A stretch of DNA of 64,000 nucleotides, taken from positions 166,700,689-166,764,688 of the forward strand of contig NC_058523.1 of assembly GCF_904849725.1 (NCBI RefSeq). The letters are read 5' to 3'. The stretch's first letter is position 1, and each line of letters begins with the position of its first letter. Positions 22,553 to 34,878 of the stretch are shown piece by piece. A program made the position numbers and the translations under genes. Under the pieces are notes generated by a model that saw nothing but the letters and a program-made list of their open reading frames with translations, was not told the DNA's origin and did not search any database. The DNA comes from Hordeum vulgare subsp. vulgare. Its lineage: Eukaryota; Streptophyta; Magnoliopsida; Poales; Poaceae.

Positions 22553-24101
22553 TGATACGTCTCAAACGTATCTATAATTTTTGATGGTTTCATGTTGTTA
22601 TCTTGTCAACTTTGGATGTTTTGTATACCTTTTATATCTTTTTTGGGACTAACTTATCAATTCAGTGCGAAGTGCGAGTTCCTATTTTTTCTGTGTTTTT
22701 GACTCTTTTCAGATCTGATTTTGAAACGGAGTCCAAACGGAATAAAATCCCCGAAATGAATTTTTCCAGAATAGAAGAAGATCGGGGAGTTGAGGGCCAA
22801 GGCAGGAAGCCCGCAGGGAGCCCACAAGCCGTGTAGCCGCGGCCAGGGGGAGGCGCGGCTACCAGGCTTGTGCCCCCCTGGAGCTCCCCTGCCCTAGCTC
22901 TTTGGCCTATATATTCCCTAAAATCCTAGAAAAAACCAGGGCATCCACGAAACCACTTTTCCGCTGCCGCAAGCTTCCGTTTCCGCGAGATCTCATCTGG
23001 AGACCCTTCCCGGTGCCCTACCGGAGGGGACTTTGGAGCTGGAGGGCTTCTACATCAACATCATTGCCTCTCCAATGACTCGTGAGTAGTCTACTTCAGA
23101 CCTATGGGTCCGTAGTTAGTAGCTAGATGGCTTCTTCTCTCTCTTGGATCTTCAATACAAAGTTCTCCATGATCTTCATGGAGATCTATCCGATGTAATC
23201 CTCTTTGGCGGTGTGTTTGTCGAGATCCAATGAATTGTGGATTTGTGATCGGATTATCTATGAATTATATTCGAGTCTTTGCTGATTTCTTATATGCATG
23301 ATTTGATATCCTTGTAAGTCTCTCCGAGTCTTGGGTTTTGTTTGGCCAACTAGATCTACGATTCTTGCAATGGGAGAAGTGCTTGGTTTTGGGTTCATAC
23401 CGCACCTTTCCCAGTGATAGAAGGGGCAGCAAGGCACACATTGTGTTGTTGCCATCAAGGGTAACAAGATGGGCTTTCATCATAGATTTGAGATTGTCCA
23501 TCTACATCATGTCATCTTACTTAAGGCGTCACTCTGTTCTTATGAATTCAATACACTAGATGCATGCTGGATAGCGGTCGACGTGTGGAGTAATAGTAGT
23601 AGATGCAGAAAATATCGGTCTACTTGTTTTGGACGTGATGCCTATATGTATGATCATTGCCATAGATAACGTCATGACTTTGCGCGGTTCTATCAATTGC
23701 TCGACATTAATTCGTTCACCCACCGTCTACTTGCTTTCATGAGAGAAGCCACTAGTGAACACTACGGCCCCCGGGTCTACTCACAATTATCATCTTCGCT
23801 TTTCCTTTTATTTTGCTCTGTTTATTTTTTGCTTTCAGTTCTCACTTTGCAAACAATCTGTAAGGGATTGACAACCCCTTCATAGCGTTGGGTGCAAGCT
23901 CTTTGTGATTGTGCAGGTACTTGTGACTTGACGCGATCCTCGTACTAGATTTATACCTTGGTTCTCAAACTAAGGGAAATACTTACCGCCGCTGTGCTAG
24001 ATCACCCTTTCCTCTTCAAGGGAACACCAACGCAAGGCTCCAAGGCCGCGGGGGAATCCTTTGCATACTTGCCAAGGAAATCCCCATAGGCGTAGCCAGC
24101 A
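22553..24101 (+). repeat. 5' LTR of B
   Basis: This 1549-bp LTR starts TGATACGTCTCAAACG and ends GCCAGCA, an end fixed by comparison with the 3' copy. It holds the U3 palindrome (22821-22873) and a TATA box (TATATATT, about 22909). Over the first 400 bases I count roughly 6% difference from the 3' copy. Confidence 0.9.
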
Positions 24102-24114
24102 GCAGAAGGATTTC

Positions 24115-24132
24115 TGGCGCCATTGCCGGGGA
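24115..24132 (+). other. Primer-binding site of B (tRNA-Asp type)
   Basis: TGGCGCCATTGCCGGGGA differs by one base from the sites in A and E. It lies 13 bases after the LTR. Confidence 0.85.
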
Positions 24133-24349
24133 GAAATCAAGTCAAGATCTATCCAAGTAAGTGTCACAAACTCATCTCTTGCATTTACCTTTTTTGCTAG
24201 TTGCCTCTCGTTTTCCTCTCCCCCACTTCACATTTTCCTTTTCTCGTTTGCCTTTTTTGTTTGCCCTTTTCTCTCGCTTTCTTTCTATTCGCTTGTGTGC
24301 CATGTGCCTTCAATATGCTTGCATCTTCGCTTGCTGAAAATCTAGTGAT

Positions 24350-25099
24350 ATGGATCCTCATCCACTTGCTAATCTCTTTAAGAGATCCAATTATGTTGAT
24401 CCAATTACTAGTGAGTTGAGTGCACTTGACTATTTTTATGGAGTTTTGCTTGAGATGTGTGAATCTGAAAATTGTGAGGAGGAAATTTATGAAGTGATTC
24501 ACGAGGGCTCCTTGGATGAAAAGCATGATTGCAATGGTTTCACTATAAATTCTATTAGTGACAATCATGCTAAAAATATGCAAAACCCTAAGCTTGGGGA
24601 TGCTAGTTTTGCTATGTCCACTACTTGTTGCAATGATCATGAGTGGGGCGATGATTTTTCTTATGATCTTGAAAAATTGTTTAAGCCTCATGATGAATAT
24701 GATATTTGCGATATTATTGAAAGTGGGTTTGGAAAAGTCATGACTTTAGTTGATGATAATCCCACTATTTTTGAAGAGCGTCAACTTTGCATGCATGTGG
24801 ATCATGAAAAGAATATCCTATGTGATAGTTACATTGTTGATTTCGAATATGATCCCACATGTAATTGCTATGAGAGAGGAACATATTGTGGTAGAAACTT
24901 TCATGTTACCAATTTACCTCTCGTTATGTGGAGATTGATATTGTCTCTTTCTTCTTTCTTGCATATGGTAACTATTGGTTTTCTTGACAATCTATTTTCC
25001 TATAAAATGCCTATGCATAGGAAGTATGCTAGACTTAGATGTGATTTTCACATGCTTCATGATGCTCTCTTTGTGCTTCAATTCTTGTCTTTTGTGTGA
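24350..25099 (+). CDS. 249-residue protein of unknown function in B
   Basis: This is the only sizeable ORF of B. Its ATG at 24350 is the first long open frame after the primer site, and it ends just before the conserved stem-loop motif. The protein is acidic, with a Cys-rich middle (CNDHEW, LCMHVDHEKN, and CNCYERGTYC near residues 180-190). A hydrophobic stretch (about residues 197-220, LVMWRLILSLSSFLHMVTIGFL) could be a membrane segment. I recognise no gag, protease or polymerase motif, and it differs from the second ORF of A. The frame has no stops although the LTRs have diverged by several percent, which fits either relatively recent function or chance. The protein could be a capsid-like or helper protein of a non-autonomous family. 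Function unknown. Confidence 0.65.
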   Translation: MDPHPLANLFKRSNYVDPITSELSALDYFYGVLLEMCESENCEEEIYEVIHEGSLDEKHDCNGFTINSISDNHAKNMQNPKLGDASFAMSTTCCNDHEWGDDFSYDLEKLFKPHDEYDICDIIESGFGKVMTLVDDNPTIFEERQLCMHVDHEKNILCDSYIVDFEYDPTCNCYERGTYCGRNFHVTNLPLVMWRLILSLSSFLHMVTIGFLDNLFSYKMPMHRKYARLRCDFHMLHDALFVLQFLSFV

Positions 25100-25118
25100 G
25101 CATCATTGAACTATCAAT

Positions 25119-25170
25119 GCCTAGCTAAGGGCGTTAAACAATAGCGCTTATTGGGAGGCAACCCAATGAA
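25119..25170 (+). ncRNA. Conserved double stem-loop motif of B
   Basis: Just after the ORF, GGCGTT can pair with AGCGCT around an A-rich loop, and a perfect hairpin follows: ATTGGG (25150-25155), loop AGGCAA, CCCAAT (25162-25167). Nearly the same sequence occurs in E at 61460-61513. It is likely an RNA structure in the element transcript (packaging, translation or stability); the role is inference. Confidence 0.55.
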
Positions 25171-25179
25171 TCTATCCTT

Positions 25180-27805
25180 TATCTTTCTTTTTGTGTTTTC
25201 CACACTTTCATAATTCTGTTATGATTGTGTTTTTTGTGTTTCTTTTGCGTTCGTGCCAAGTAAAACCGTTATGATTAGTCTTGGGGATGATCGTTTGATC
25301 ATGCTGGAAAAGACAGAAACTTTCTCCTCACGAAAAGAATTCTCATTTTTTTTTTCTGTGAGAGCTTTTGAATTGATTATTTTTGCTGCTGATTTCTACG
25401 CAAATTCTTCAGACTGTCGTAAGTTTTCAGAATTTTTGAAGTACGAGAAGTATACGAAGTATACAGATTGCTACAGACTGGTCTGCTGTTAACAGATTCT
25501 GTTTTTATTGAGTTGGTTGCTTATTTTGATGAAACTATGGATAGTATCGGGGGGTATTAGCCATGGAAGATTGAAAATACAGTAACCCAACATCAACATA
25601 AGTAGAATTTAAGTTTTCTACAGTACCTAAGGAAGTGGTGATTTGCTTTCTTATACTAATGATATCACGAGTTTCTGTTTAAGTTTCGTGTTGTGAAGTT
25701 TTCAAGTTTTGTTTGAAGTTCTTATGGACAAAGAGATGAAGAGTGACAAGAGCTCAAGCTTGGGGATTTCCCAAGGCACCCCAAGTTGATTCAAGGATGC
25801 CGAAAAAGCCTAAGCTTGGGGATGCCTCGGGAAGGCATCCCCTCTTTCGTCTTCAATCCATCGGTAACGTTACTTGGGGCTATATTTTTATTCACCACAT
25901 GTTATGTGTTTTGCTTGGAGCATCTTGTATCGTAGGAGTCTTTTATTTTTTTTGTGTCACAATCTTCCTTGCTGCACACCTAGAGAGAGACATGAACTCA
26001 CCGCGATTTTGTCGAGATTCATTTATATCCTTTGGTTAGGCAATTCAGCTCACATGTGTTTCACTTATATCTTTTGAGCTAGTTGATTTTACTCTATGTG
26101 CTTCACTTCTATCTTTTGGAGCACGACAATGCGTGGCATGGTAGTTGATCTATGCTATTAAAGTAGTCTCAAAAGGGGTAGTTATCCAAAGGGATATGAA
26201 AACTTCCACCTTCATGTGCATTGAGTAGTTAGAGAAGTTTGATTCATCTCAATTAGTTTAGAGTTGTGGTTGTGGTAATATTGAAGTTATACTAGGAAGG
26301 TGTTGTGGATCTAGAAATACTTGTGTTGAAGTTAGTGATTCCTGTAGCATGCACATATGGTGAACCGCTATGTGATGAAGTCTGAGCATGATTAGTTTAT
26401 CGATTGTCATCCTTTGTGTAGCGGTCGGGATCGCGCGATGGTTTATACCTACCAACCCTTCCCCTAGGAGTATGCGTTGAATGCTTTGTTTCGATTACTA
26501 CTAAAACTTTTGCAACAAGTATATGAGTTCTTCATGACTCATGTTGAGTCCATGGTTTAGATGCACTTTCACCTTCCACCATCACTATCTTCTTTAGTGC
26601 CGTGCAACTTTCGCCAGTGCATAAAACCACCATTAGCCTCCCTCAAAACAGCCACCATACTTACCTACTATGGCATTTTCAAAGCCATTTCGAGATATAT
26701 TGCCATGCAACTACCACCATGACATGTGCCACAGCTTCTACATTGCCATTGCATGATCATAAGATAGCTAGCATGATGTTTCCATGGATGTCTATGCCAT
26801 GCTAGATCATTGTCACGGTACACTACCGAAGGCATTCCATATAGAGTCATCATTGCTCTAAGTTTTGAGTTGTAAGTGTGATGACAATCATTGATGGAGC
26901 ATTGTCCCATGTTAGGAAATAAAAGAGGCCAGCGAAGCCCATTTACAAAAAAGAGGCCAAAGATGCCCACCAAAATAAAAAAGAGAGGCCGGAGAGCCCA
27001 CAAAAAAATGAGAGAAAAACAGAGAAGGGACAATGCTACTATCTTTACACACTTGTGCTTATTAAGCACCATGATCTTCATGATTGGGAGTCTCTCGTTT
27101 TGTCACCACCATATAGCTAGTGGGAAATTTCATTATATAACTTGGCTTGTATATTCCAATGATGGGCTTCCTCAAAATTGGCTTAGGTCTTCGTGAGCAA
27201 GCAAGTTGGATGCACACCCACCAGTTTTCTTTAAGAGCTTTCACATACTCTTAGCTCTAGTGCATCATTTGTATGTCAATCCCTACTCATTCACATTGAT
27301 ATCTATTGATGAGCATCTCCATAGCTCATTGATATGCCTAGTCAATGTCACCATCTTCTCCTTGTTTGCCTTGCAACCTCCACCATACTCCATTCCACTT
27401 ATAGTGCTAAAACCATGGCTCACGCTCATGTATTGCGTGAGAGTTGAAAAAGTTTGAGAAAGTAAAGGTGTGAAAACAATTACTTGGCCAATACCGAGGT
27501 TGTGCATGATTTAAATTCATTGTGCAAGGATGATAGAGCATAGAGAGACTATATGATTTTGTAGGGATAACTTTCTTTTGGCCTTGTTATTTTGAAAGTT
27601 CATGATTACCTTGCTGGTTTGCTTGAAGTATTATTGTCTCCACGTCAATAGCAAACTATTGTTTTGAATCTAACGGATCTGAACATTCATGTCACATAAG
27701 AGGAGTTACAAAGGACATCTATGCTGGGTAGCATGAAAGCATCAAAAATTCATTCTTTATCACTTCCCTACTCGAGGACGAGCAGGAGTTAAGCTAGGGG
27801 ATGCT
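25180..27805 (+). other. Untranslated 3' region of B
   Basis: About 2.6 kb without a convincing ORF. It holds two copies of the sequence CAAGCTTGGGGAT or TAAGCTTGGGGAT (about 25757 and 25811), a purine-rich segment bounded by an 11-base inverted repeat (26898-27037), and the polypurine tract AGCTAGGGGATGC (about 27792-27804) directly before the 3' LTR, which primes plus-strand DNA synthesis. Confidence 0.7.
26898..27037 (+). repeat. Inverted repeat enclosing a purine-rich triplicated block in B
   Basis: AGCATTGTCCC (26898-26908) and GGGACAATGCT (27027-27037) are perfect inverse complements. Between them lie three imperfect units, each an A-run, GAGAGGCC or AGAGGCC, a short spacer and GCCCA. 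The transcript would form a closed 118-base loop. Confidence 0.75.
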
Positions 27806-28936
27806 TGATACGTCTCAAACGTATCTATAATTTTTGATGGTTTCATGCTGTTATCTTGTCAACTTTGGATGTTTTATATACCTTTTATATCTGTTTTGGG
27901 ACTAACTTATTAATTCAGTGCCAAGTGCCAGTTCCTGTTTTTTCTGTGTTTTTGACTCTTATTAGATCTGATTTTGGAACGGAGTCCAAACGGAATAAAA
28001 TCCCCGAAATGAATTTTTCGAGAACAGAAGAAGATCGGGGGACTTGAGGGCCACGACAGGAGGCCCACAGGGAGCCCACAAGCCCTTTAGCCGTGGCTAG
28101 GGGGTGCGGCTACCAGGCTTGTGGCCCCCCTGGAGCTCCCCTGCCCTAGCTCTTTGGCCTATATATTCCCTAAAATCCCAGAAAAAATCAGAGCATCCAC
28201 GAAACGACTTTTCCGCCGCCGCAAGCTTTCGTTTCCGCGAGATCTCATCTGGAGACCCTTCCCGGTGCCCTGCCGGAGGGGACTTTGGAGCTGGAGGGCT
28301 TCTACATCAATATCATTGCCTCTCCAATGACTCGTGAGTAGTCTACTTCAGACCTACGAGTCCCTAGTTAGTAGCTAGATGGCTTCTTCTCTCTCTTGGA
28401 TCTTCAATACAAAGTTCACCATGATCTTCATGGAGATCTATCCGATGTAATCCTCTTTGGCGGTGTGTTTGTCGAGATCCGATGAATTGTGGATTTGTGA
28501 TCAGATTATCTAAGAATTATATTTGAGTCTTTGCTGATTGCTTATATGCATGATTTGATATCCTTGTAAGTCTCTCCGAGTCTTGGGTTTTGTTTGGCCA
28601 ACTAGATCTATGATTCTTGCAATGGGAGAAGTGCTTGGTTTTGGGTTCATACCATGCGGTGACCTTTCCCAGTGACAGAAGGGGCAACAAGGCACGCATC
28701 ATGTTGTTGCCATCAAGGGTAACAAGATGGGCTTTCATCATAGATTTGAGATTGTCCATCTACATCATGTCATCTTGCTTAAGGCGTTACTCTGTTCTTA
28801 TGAACTCAATACACTAGATGCATGCTGGATAGCGGTTGACGTGTGGAGTAATAGTAGTAGATGCAGAAAGTATTAGTCTACTTGTTTTGGACGTGATGCC
28901 TATATGTATGATCATTGCCATAGATAACGTCATGAC
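27806..28936 (+). repeat. 3' LTR of B, first part
   Basis: It starts TGATACGTCTCAAACG after the polypurine tract and is colinear with the 5' LTR up to ATGAC at 28932-28936, where C is inserted. It holds the U3 palindrome (28075-28124). Confidence 0.92.
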
Positions 28937-29492
28937 TGATGGGGTTATAGTCCTAGGGTAGGGTCATAGGCCTGCCTTGTAGGTCCTACCCAAGGAGTAC
29001 CCTTCATAAGGGACAAGGCCCTTAGTCAGTTCCGACTGAACTAAGAAGTTCCCATCATCCAGTCGGTAACTGATCTTCGACCATCCAGTCGGAGACGAGC
29101 ATTCGGAGTATATCAAACTAACCGACTGGATTCCACTCTGTGCATCGTAACCCCCCTAGAGGGAAACGGTCATACGTTTCCACACGCCTTTATTAGCATT
29201 TAAGACGTACGTTACCTGTAACGTAGGCATTTATTCGCCACTACTCCACCCCTGTGCACCGAACCGTTGTGGAGGGCAGCGCACTATATAAGCCACCCTC
29301 CCCCACTCGCGCAGGGGTTAGCAACTCATTGTATTCCATATTCCACTCGACAACAAGCACCCAGAGCACTGAGACGTAGGGCTATTACCTCCACCGCAGA
29401 GGGGCCTGTACTCATACAACCTCGCCGTAGCTAAGGCTCTACCCATCCTTTTCGTACCCTACACATCTACTGTCAGGCTTATACCCACGACA
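28937..29492 (+). repeat. 5' LTR of C
   Basis: The 556-bp LTR starts TGATGGGGTTATAG and ends CCACGACA. TATATAA lies at 29285-29291. The octamer CCAGTCGG or its complement occurs three times upstream of it (about 29059-29125). Confidence 0.95.
29285..29291 (+). promoter_or_regulatory. TATA box of C LTR
   Basis: TATATAA lies about 200 bases before the LTR end. The matching site in the 3' LTR is at about 44426, with a small indel just before it. Confidence 0.6.
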
Positions 29493-29494
29493 GT

Positions 29495-29512
29495 TGGCGC
29501 CCACCGTGGGGC
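29495..29512 (+). other. Primer-binding site of C
   Basis: TGGCGCCCACCGTGGGGC lies two bases after the LTR. It is shared, with one change, by D and differs from the tRNA-Asp-type site of A, B and E. Confidence 0.8.
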
Positions 29513-29559
29513 AGGCGTCTAAGCGACTTCCGGCGAGTTTGCGACTACTTCCTTTCGTC

Positions 29560-29807
29560 ATGTCGTCCGGTGGAGATTCGAGCATGGGTCACCAGATCTT
29601 CTTCGGCGCTCTCTCCTTCATCGTCGACGATTCGGCGTGGCTTCGGGACGCCCCTCTTGATGTCGAGGCGCTTCCCGGCCATGGGGCTACGCACTTTCGT
29701 GCCGGCGCCCGCGGCATTCTTCTTCTCCAGCAGTCGGCTCCGTGTCGACCTACACCGCCATCACGCATCGCAGCAAGCGGTCTCGCCGTCCGCGGCTCCA
29801 GCGTTGG
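29560..29807 (+). pseudogene. gag: gag of C, N-terminal part before G
   Basis: The ATG at 29560 opens MSSGGDSSMGHQIFFG, the likely start, 48 bases after the primer site. The frame that continues across the G insertion into the rest of gag (ending RRPRLQRW) is a different one, so an indel lies between 29560 and about 29748. G is inserted after GTTGG at 29803-29807. Confidence 0.7.
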
Positions 29808-32800
29808 TGTAGCGACCCGACTGAAAACGAGTCAAACCTCTATGTTTTTGTGCCATCCCTGGATCAGTATGCTGGCACACACAGTACATCAATGTATATA
29901 TCAAAGTGCAATCACATGTAAATAGCGTAAAACTGATATATACCTTAAATATTTCAGCGGAAGCAGTCAAGGGAGTGGAGTCCCAATAAACACCAACGGC
30001 AAGTTGAGTGTAGACCGTAACCCTTAATCGTACTCTTACTCGTCGAAGAAAAATATCTGCAACATAAGATGTTGCAGCCATGTAGGTCAGCATATTGAAT
30101 ATGCTGGCAAGTCACATATGAGAGGGGGTAAAATATCATCTATACTATATGCATATATGGCAGGTGGGGCTGTAAGTTTTAGCGTAAAGCAAATTTTCTC
30201 CTACAACAAGAGGGGGCTAAAAGCAAAATGTTACTACTTTGTTGGTTGTTAACGAGATGGTTCCGCCAACCAGTTCTCGTACCCGAGTTTTCAATAATTA
30301 CCCTCATCAAATATATTTAATGGTGTTGAGAATTCCAGATAACTTCAGTTCCTTTGGCTCAAGTTGTCCATGACCATGGACACGGCTAATCGATTAGGTT
30401 TGAGTACTCTGCAGAGTTTTGCACACGTTCCCCACAAGATTTGATCGCCTTCGAGTATGTCCTCGCACTTCAGGGTGTTTGAAGACCGGATGATCAAAAC
30501 ATGGTCTTTCAACGGGTCCCTCTGAATCCCTGTCGGTGCCCATCCATTCCTACCGTTCGTCTACATCTGCTAGCACCGCCTGTCCAGAGTCGCCGCGTTG
30601 TCCAACCAAGCCAGAGCCCATAATGACTTGTGGCTGTGCAGGTAAGCCTTGGGTCTTGAAAATATCCGTCCGTCTCTTTGAGCCTGGGTGAAGCTTTCCG
30701 CAGGATGTCATGGCCTCTCCAGCATCCCGGGTCATCCACTGGGTTCTCCAGGGAGCCGATCAACCGTCCTTCACCCAGAGTTGCATTGCGTCCGAGGTCT
30801 TGAAAATCTTGTCTTAACCGGTCTTGATTATTTAAGCAACCTTGCATCACTCGTGTTATGCACTCAACCGAAATCCCTTCTACTCAAGCATAGCAATATG
30901 AAATTTGTCGTCCCGGGGCCAAGTATCGGGGTTGTTGTGTGCCTACCACATGATACTACAACTTATACTAAAATTTCCAAGTACCTAAGCAGCATGCAAT
31001 TTGGGCATAGGATGGTAGAACTACGATGCATAAAACATAGGTGATAGTATGATCAAAGTGACTTGCGTGGTATTACTTGATGAAGATAGTCGCTCTCATA
31101 ATCATGATAATTCTACTCGCCACACTCCAAGCAATATATCGTAAACAAATAGCATTCAATAAACATTCATGCCAAAAAGGAAGAACCAAGAGAACATAAG
31201 AACAAAGCATGTCTTGGTGCAAAATAACAACGTACTAAGGTTTAATAAAAAGGTCCTAAGTGTGTTGTAAAGTGAAGGTGCATGAATGAGATCAAAAGAG
31301 GTAATGGACGATGAACTATTGCTATATAAGCTCGACTTGCATACACTATGGGAGATGATCAAAAATATTGGGAGAACAACATGAATGTTATTTGACAAAT
31401 AGTATAGGACATAAGAATTTATTTGTAGAAAGAATTTCTTGAAATGGAGCACTACAACACAAGTTATAGCGAATTGAAGTATGAATTGAATTTGCATTCA
31501 AAAGGTCAAGAGAAGTTGAACTGAAGTACGATGGTTACGTACAAAAGTATATGACATGAGTGTTTAGCGGTAAAAGGAATCAATTGAAAAGGTGGTACGA
31601 TTTGCAAGATAAGATCAAATGAATGTTCGAATACAAATTTGAATCGCTCAAATTTGTAAGGTTCAAAGGTCGAAACTAATGATGCTACTGGATATAGGAG
31701 ATCAATATGAGTGTGTAGAAAAAAGAATTACTAGAATTGAACTAGCGGATCAAAAGATACAAATACTTCAATATAACATTGAATCGGCTTAGAACAATGT
31801 GAACACTTTTGGGAACTAATAGATAAATCTGATTTGATCAAAATTATAAGTTGAAAAGTTAAAACTAATGATACAAACGGAAAGATTACTTTGATACGAA
31901 TCCGACGCAATTGAATTCATCTAAAACGGAGCTACGGATAAAAAGATATGATCAAAAGAAGTTTGAATATGAATATGAACAAATTTCGAAATTTGAAAAT
32001 TTCAAAAAAAGTTGATATGATAGGTTCATCGGATAGGTGGGATCAAGATGAAACTCTAGGCGTTGGTTTCATCTAATTCGGATAAACGAGTAAAAATTTA
32101 TGGCTATTTGAAAAATTAGGGCCAAGCTGTTTTACGGAAGAAAAGTGCTATGTCTAAAAGAATTGTAGTACTAATGTGTAAATACGAAGACTAAATAATA
32201 TATCTAATTACTCTACCGTATACTAGTGTAGTAATACTAGTCTAGAAATAATAAACTACGGGAGTATATAAATAAATACGAAGAGAAATACCTTTTGAAT
32301 GCAGAGTAAGAATTAATTCCAATCAGGAGACGACTTCGAGAAATCCCGCCGAAGAGAAGAAAAAATATTTTTATTTAATAAATCTAGTTAAACCAAAAGA
32401 TTGATTTAACCCGAAATAGATGATTTTTTGGATGCTCCTATGGGTCTATATTTATAGGTGAAAGGGAGGTGTAAAGGTCCATAGGTAGGCGATGTGGGAC
32501 TAAATATATACATAATGTAGGGAAACTAGAAAAAAGAAATAAAAGGTGCCTCATGGGCCAAATGAATCGGCCGGCCACGCACAGAGCGCACGCACACGTG
32601 CTGGCTGGATCATGAGTTTTTTTTTCAAATTTGTTTTTTTTGCGAACGAACAAATTTTTTTTTAAAAAAAGAAGAAAAACGTATAAATGAAAGAGAGAGA
32701 ACATTTTATATAGACATATTATATATCAAAATTTTCAGAATAAATTTTTTCTAAAACATGAACATATTTTCAAAACCAAAAAAAATACTTTTAAAAAAAA

Positions 32801-33130
32801 TATTTTTTTGCAATAACTTCAAAATGAAAAGGAATTTGAATTTCAAATAAATTGCAAATACTTAAAATTTGAATCAAGACATTGTCTCTGATTTTGGAGG
32901 GTCATTTTCCTCCTCTCGTTTGATTTTTTTTTAATCAAAGGGTTTTGAGAATATTCAAACTCAAAATTGAAAAGAGATTCAAAATAGAAAATTTTGGGAA
33001 AGTCATTTTATTCCCTCTCATTTTTTTGAGAAGTTTCAAATTCCACTCAAGTTTCAATCACTCAAAAAAACAAACAATCAATCTAATAATTATATTAACA
33101 TTCCAAAATTTATAATTTTGGGATGTTACA
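29808..33130 (-). mobile_element. Coding-free LTR element G (probable solo LTR, minus strand)
   Basis: On the plus strand this 3323-bp insertion starts TGTAGCGACCCG and ends GGGATGTTACA; on the minus strand it starts TGTAACATCCC and ends GTCGCTACA. GTTGG flanks it at 29803-29807 and 33131-33135. Removing it with one flank restores the gag frame of C. It contains no protein-coding sequence; the part from about 31100 to 33120 is strongly A+T-rich. With no second LTR and no internal domain, a solo LTR of a long-LTR gypsy or LARD-type family is most likely. A second copy starts at 63618. The name Sukkula or Erika is possible but I cannot confirm it. Confidence 0.88.
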
Positions 33131-34878
33131 GTTGGGTGCAACACGCCCACGCACGCCAGAACGCGTCTTCCCAAGTGGCGGTTCTAGAGTCTGTTGTGGT
33201 TGCCCCGCCGTCCCAGCACTCAGACTCGGTTCCGACTGAGTTTCCTTCCGAGTACGCGGGTCGCGGGCATGCAGCAGAAGTACACATGGCCAACTCCCAT
33301 GAAGATCCCCGTCAAGCTGGCCGGAACGAGCAAGAGATCGGTGAAACGTCCGGCGCGCGTCGTCCGCCTCGCCGTTCTGCCAGTCGGCACACTCGGCAGA
33401 GCAACGTCGAGTTGTTCCGCACACCCCTCCTCAACTTGGCTGCGGCTGCCAAGATAGCCGATTCCCTTCAGCCGACTTATTCAGAGGCTGGTAGAGGGAT
33501 CGAGCAAATCCGCGCCCTGTTGCACACGGCGCAGCAGCAGAACTCGGCAGTCTCCCAGTCGCACAACATGATCCACAATAGTTCTGTTCATGCGAATACG
33601 CATCGGTCGGTTCACAACCCTGGTTCCCATCAACGGCACAGGGGAGGCAGCCGTTCCATAAATCACAAAGATCGTCGCCGTTCACACACCCCTCCGCGGG
33701 GTGGGCCCTACGGGCCCCGACATCATGATGATCGGCGTTCAGTCGGCGACACTTATGACCCAAGGCCCGACGCAAGAGGGCGTACCGCCCAGCGAAGGGT
33801 CGACAGGGGCCGAGCCCACCACGATGGTTACGATATGGATCGTCCGAGTGGAAGCAGGACCATCGTGTCTGGTCCCGAGTGTTTCAGTCGAGCCATCCGT
33901 TCGGCTGACGTCCCGCCCAACTTCCGATTGGCGATGGGAATCAGCAAGTTCACAGGAGAGTCCAAGCCAGAAACATGGCTGGATGACTACCGAGTGGCAG
34001 TCCAGACCGGAGGAGGGGACGACCATGTCACCATGAAGCACCTCCCTCTCATGCTCGACGGCTCGGCGCGAGCGTGGCTGAACCAGTTGGCCCCCTCAAG
34101 CATCTACAGTTGGGAAGATCTGGCCCGAGTGTTTATCAAGACCTTCGAAGGGACGTGCAAGCGCCCTGTGGGCCTCGTGGAGCTCCAGCATTGCGTCCAG
34201 AAGCAGAATGAGCCCCTGCGTGATTTCATTTAGCGTTGGACAACTCTCTACCACACGGTGGAGAATGTCACAGAGCATCAAGCAGTCTGCGCCTTCAAGA
34301 CAGGCGTGCGGTACAGGGATCTGTACCTAAAGTTCGGCTGAACAGGTGACATCTCCATGAGCAAGATGATGGAGATAGCAGCATGCTATGCAAATGGCAA
34401 AGAAGAGGACCACATCCTAAGCGGCAAGCACAAGACAGTCGGTGATGGAGATGGGAGTAACACTCGGAAGCAAAAGCAGAAAGCTTCGTCCACCCCACAG
34501 GCAGAAGCTGCAGCTGTGACCAATGCCAAGTTCAAGGGCAAAGGGAAGGCGCAGTTTACCCCCAAGAAGAAGCAGTTCAATAATTCCATCCTTGACCAGC
34601 CATGTCCGGTTCATATGAAGATGGATGAAGAGGGCAACCCCATATATCCAAAGCATACCACTCGACAGTGTCGCCTCCTGATCCAGGGGTTCGGCGAAGG
34701 GCAGCCGAGTGAAAAGGACAACGAACATGATGAGGAGGATAAGGAGGATCCGTTCCCCCAAGTCCATGCAACACTCATGATTTTTGCTGACGTTGAGAGC
34801 AAGAGTCGACTGAAGCTGGTGAACAGGGATGTGAACATGGCCACCCCTACCAACCCCAAGTTCCTCAAATGGTCTTAG
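33131..34878 (+). pseudogene. gag: gag of C, main part
   Basis: The frame resumes after G and runs to a TAG at 34231-34233, then in phase past a TGA (34339-34341) to a TAG at 34876-34878. It begins with an Arg/Ser-rich N-terminal region and conserved helix segments (LNLAAAAKIADSL, IEQIRALLHTAQQQN, about 33430-33540), then the capsid core (LDDYRVAVQ, SARAWLNQLAPSSIYSWEDLARVFIKTFEGT, about 33979-34155). A basic segment with CPVH and a distant HTTRQC (about 34604-34670) stands in place of a standard zinc knuckle. The stops at 34231 and 34339 fit CAG-to-TAG and CGA-to-TGA changes of the usual Gln and Arg codons. Confidence 0.85.
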
